Below, one piece after another: positions 6,543 to 7,969 of a stretch of 7,969 nucleotides of DNA. Under the pieces are notes generated by a model. The model was not told where the DNA came from. It saw only the letters and a program-made list of their open reading frames with translations, and made no database searches. A program made the translations under genes and the position numbers. The stretch is from Chloroflexota bacterium (GTDB lineage: Bacteria; Chloroflexota; UBA11872; VXNJ01): NCBI GenBank assembly GCA_026708165.1, contig JAPOVO010000080.1, positions 1 through 7,969 on the forward strand, in the 5' to 3' direction. Position 1 is the first letter of the stretch; each line of letters begins with the position of its first letter.

Positions 6543-7196
6543 ATGCCGAGAACGGAATACGAAAACCAGCTTCAGAGAATCCAGGACGAGCTCCTGCAAA
6601 TTGGCGCCCTCGTCGAATCCAGCATCACCAAGGCCCTCCAGGCGCTCAAACGCCGCGACCTCGAAACGTCTCGTCAGGTCGTGGAAGACGACGACGAGAT
6701 CGACTCCAGGCATCTGGCGCTCGAAGAGCAATGCATCGACGTTCTGGCCCTTCAGCAACCAATGGGTGGCGATCTCCGGACTCTGGTGAGCGTGCTCCTG
6801 ATTGCCTCAGAACTTGAACGGATGGGTGACTACGCGGAGGGAATAGCCAAAATCAGCCTCCGCATGGGCGACGATCCACTGCTCAAACCGCTGATCGACA
6901 TCCCCCGGATGGGCGAGATAGCTATACAAATGCTCCGCAACAGTCTGCGCGCGTTCGTGAATCACGACAACGAGGCCGCTATGCAGGTCGCGGCAGACGA
7001 CGATGAGGTTGACGCTCTGTACGAACAGGTCTTCAGAGAGCTGCTTGTCTACATGATCGAGAATCCCGGGACTATTCGCCGCGCGACTTATCTGATATGG
7101 GTAGCCCACGACCTGGAACGAATCGCCGACCGCGCAACCAATATCGCCGAACGGGTCATCTACGTGACCACCGGCGTGCTTCCCAAATCGGTCTGA
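6543..7196 (+). CDS. phoU: Phosphate signalling/transport regulator PhoU
   Basis: This 217-residue cytoplasmic protein is of the usual PhoU length and is built from two similar three-helix PhoU domains (about residues 12-105 and 120-210). Each domain has the metal-cluster motif E-x-x-x-D: Glu92-Arg-Met-Gly-Asp96 in the first and Glu192-Arg-Ile-Ala-Asp196 in the second. The opening YENQLQRIQDELLQIGALVE and QQPMGGDLR are typical of the family. PhoU dampens phosphate uptake by the Pst transporter and keeps the PhoR/PhoB two-component system off when phosphate is plentiful. The ATG follows AGGAGG with a short spacer. No pst genes or two-component genes lie in the window; the neighbours are divergent csoR and a convergent DUF3500 gene, so phoU appears to be transcribed alone here. 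Confidence 0.95.
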   Translation: MPRTEYENQLQRIQDELLQIGALVESSITKALQALKRRDLETSRQVVEDDDEIDSRHLALEEQCIDVLALQQPMGGDLRTLVSVLLIASELERMGDYAEGIAKISLRMGDDPLLKPLIDIPRMGEIAIQMLRNSLRAFVNHDNEAAMQVAADDDEVDALYEQVFRELLVYMIENPGTIRRATYLIWVAHDLERIADRATNIAERVIYVTTGVLPKSV

Positions 7197-7249
7197 CCAG
7201 GCGCGCAAGTCTGTCCACCTCGCCGACTGGCATCCATGGAGTGCCTGCG

Positions 7250-7969
7250 CTAGTGGTGGTTTGACTCCGAGTAGTGGTTCGACAGCAGGTCTTCGCCCCA
7301 GTCATGCTCGAAGTCCCGCCAAACGGCGTGAATGTGATTCCCATCGTTCTGGGTGTTGTCGTACTCGATCATGAAGTGCGAGCCAACCACCGAGTAGTAA
7401 TGCTTCTCGCCTCTTTCCTCCGGGTCCGCCCACGCGAACGTCGTGGTTTCCAGTCCCGCCGACTCGATCTTCCTCCACTCGTTGCGAGCCACTTCTTGCG
7501 CCGCTCGCTCAACGTAATACCGAATCAGCTCGACCATGCGATCACGTTGAACGCCCGACATCATCGAAAACGCAACGCCGCGTAGCGGCATCTCGGGCGA
7601 AGCCGTCCGGTAGTTCTTCGTGAGAATGTCGTCCGGCGCGACCGGATCGACAATCGCCTGCTTTTTCAGGCCGCCATCCAGACTTCCGAGGACCGCCCTC
7701 GCCAGGTCCTCCTCCTGCGACAGAATTCTCTTGCCCTTCTCTAGTCCATGCCTCACCTCGGCGGGATTGGCTCCGAGAAAGAATGGAAGCGGCGAGACGA
7801 CTTGCCGATCGATCACCGTAAAGTGCAGGCCAATGTGATGACCGCCGGCCCGCCACGCCCACGGCTCGGACCCCGCCGGATCGCCGAAGATGCTATTCCG
7901 GACGGGGCGACCGTCGAACAGCCGCTGCAGGTGCGGTGCCGCAGTTGGCGGGCGGCGGGGGCTCGGGCG
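7250..7969 (-). CDS. DUF3500-family protein, N-terminus beyond window
   Basis: The reading frame is open from the right edge to the stop at 7250-7252, giving the C-terminal 239 residues of a longer protein. Recognised DUF3500 features are FGDPAGSEPWAWRAGGHHIGL (fragment residues ~28-48), PFFLGANPAEVRHG, EEDLARAVLGSLD and the highly conserved end YDNTQNDGNHIHAVWRDFE, followed by DWGEDLL. His, Trp and Asn/Asp residues are dense in the conserved blocks, which suggests a ligand or metal site, but the family's function is unknown to me and none is assigned. The apparent GTG at 7814-7816 is an internal valine, since family similarity continues upstream of it. The first ~20 residues at the edge are Pro/Arg-rich and not recognised. 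The gene converges on phoU with a 53-nt gap in which no terminator hairpin was seen. Confidence 0.83.
   Translation of the reverse strand, partial: RPSPRRPPTAAPHLQRLFDGRPVRNSIFGDPAGSEPWAWRAGGHHIGLHFTVIDRQVVSPLPFFLGANPAEVRHGLEKGKRILSQEEDLARAVLGSLDGGLKKQAIVDPVAPDDILTKNYRTASPEMPLRGVAFSMMSGVQRDRMVELIRYYVERAAQEVARNEWRKIESAGLETTTFAWADPEERGEKHYYSVVGSHFMIEYDNTQNDGNHIHAVWRDFEHDWGEDLLSNHYSESNHH

Noticed and set aside
7542..7862. Minus-strand open frame overlapping the DUF3500 gene in another frame
   Set aside because: The DUF3500 frame is continuous to the window edge and carries the conserved family blocks; the alternative is Arg/Gly/Ser-rich noise.
1..7969. CRISPR arrays, tRNA/rRNA genes, insertion sequences
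   Set aside because: No regularly spaced repeats, no tRNA-like cloverleaf, no transposase-like translation and no terminal repeats were seen by eye.

Overview
The window is a GC-rich bacterial stretch, densely packed with genes and with short gaps between them. It contains a complete TPP-riboswitch-controlled thiamine-precursor uptake operon, a copper-responsive csoR-copA operon, a lone phoU, and part of a DUF3500 gene. The lineage cannot be fixed from the sequence. GC content, CsoR rather than CueR copper sensing, non-ATG starts and the style of ThiY and PhoU would fit an environmental Chloroflexota-like or similar bacterium, but this is inference only.

Layout, left to right. Positions 1-2444 hold four minus-strand genes, in transcription order: a small Thiamine_BP (MTH1187-family) protein, an ABC permease (ThiX-like), a Tat/lipoprotein-type NMT1/ThiY substrate-binding protein, and an ATPase (ThiZ-like) that runs off the left edge. 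Just upstream (2455-2601) lies a THI-box TPP aptamer followed by an intrinsic terminator. The terminator ends about 10 nt before the first start codon. A seven-base conserved aptamer segment is complementary to the terminator's 5' arm, which gives a simple on/off switch.

Positions 2718-6297, also minus strand, hold csoR, copA (two heavy-metal-binding domains, CPC motif) and a membrane-anchored TlpA/ResA-like thioredoxin (WCPPC). csoR and copA overlap by one base (TGATG). Upstream of csoR is a perfect 9-bp inverted repeat (TACCCCACC, 3-nt spacer) typical of CsoR operators. It sits at the promoter, and one half-site supplies the only Shine-Dalgarno-like sequence before csoR. The expected logic is that Cu(I) binds CsoR, CsoR leaves the operator, and the CopA exporter is made.

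Positions 6298-6542 form the divergent regulatory gap. phoU (6543-7196, plus strand) follows with no pst or phoB/R genes in view. The last gene, converging on phoU, encodes a DUF3500-family protein of unknown function whose N-terminus lies beyond the right edge.

Most of this is recognisable metabolism. The items most worth a second look are the riboswitch expression platform, the operator/ribosome-site overlap, the Thiamine_BP protein heading the uptake operon, the TlpA-like gene following copA, and the uncharacterised DUF3500 protein. I did not find convincing evidence of an undescribed multi-gene system.
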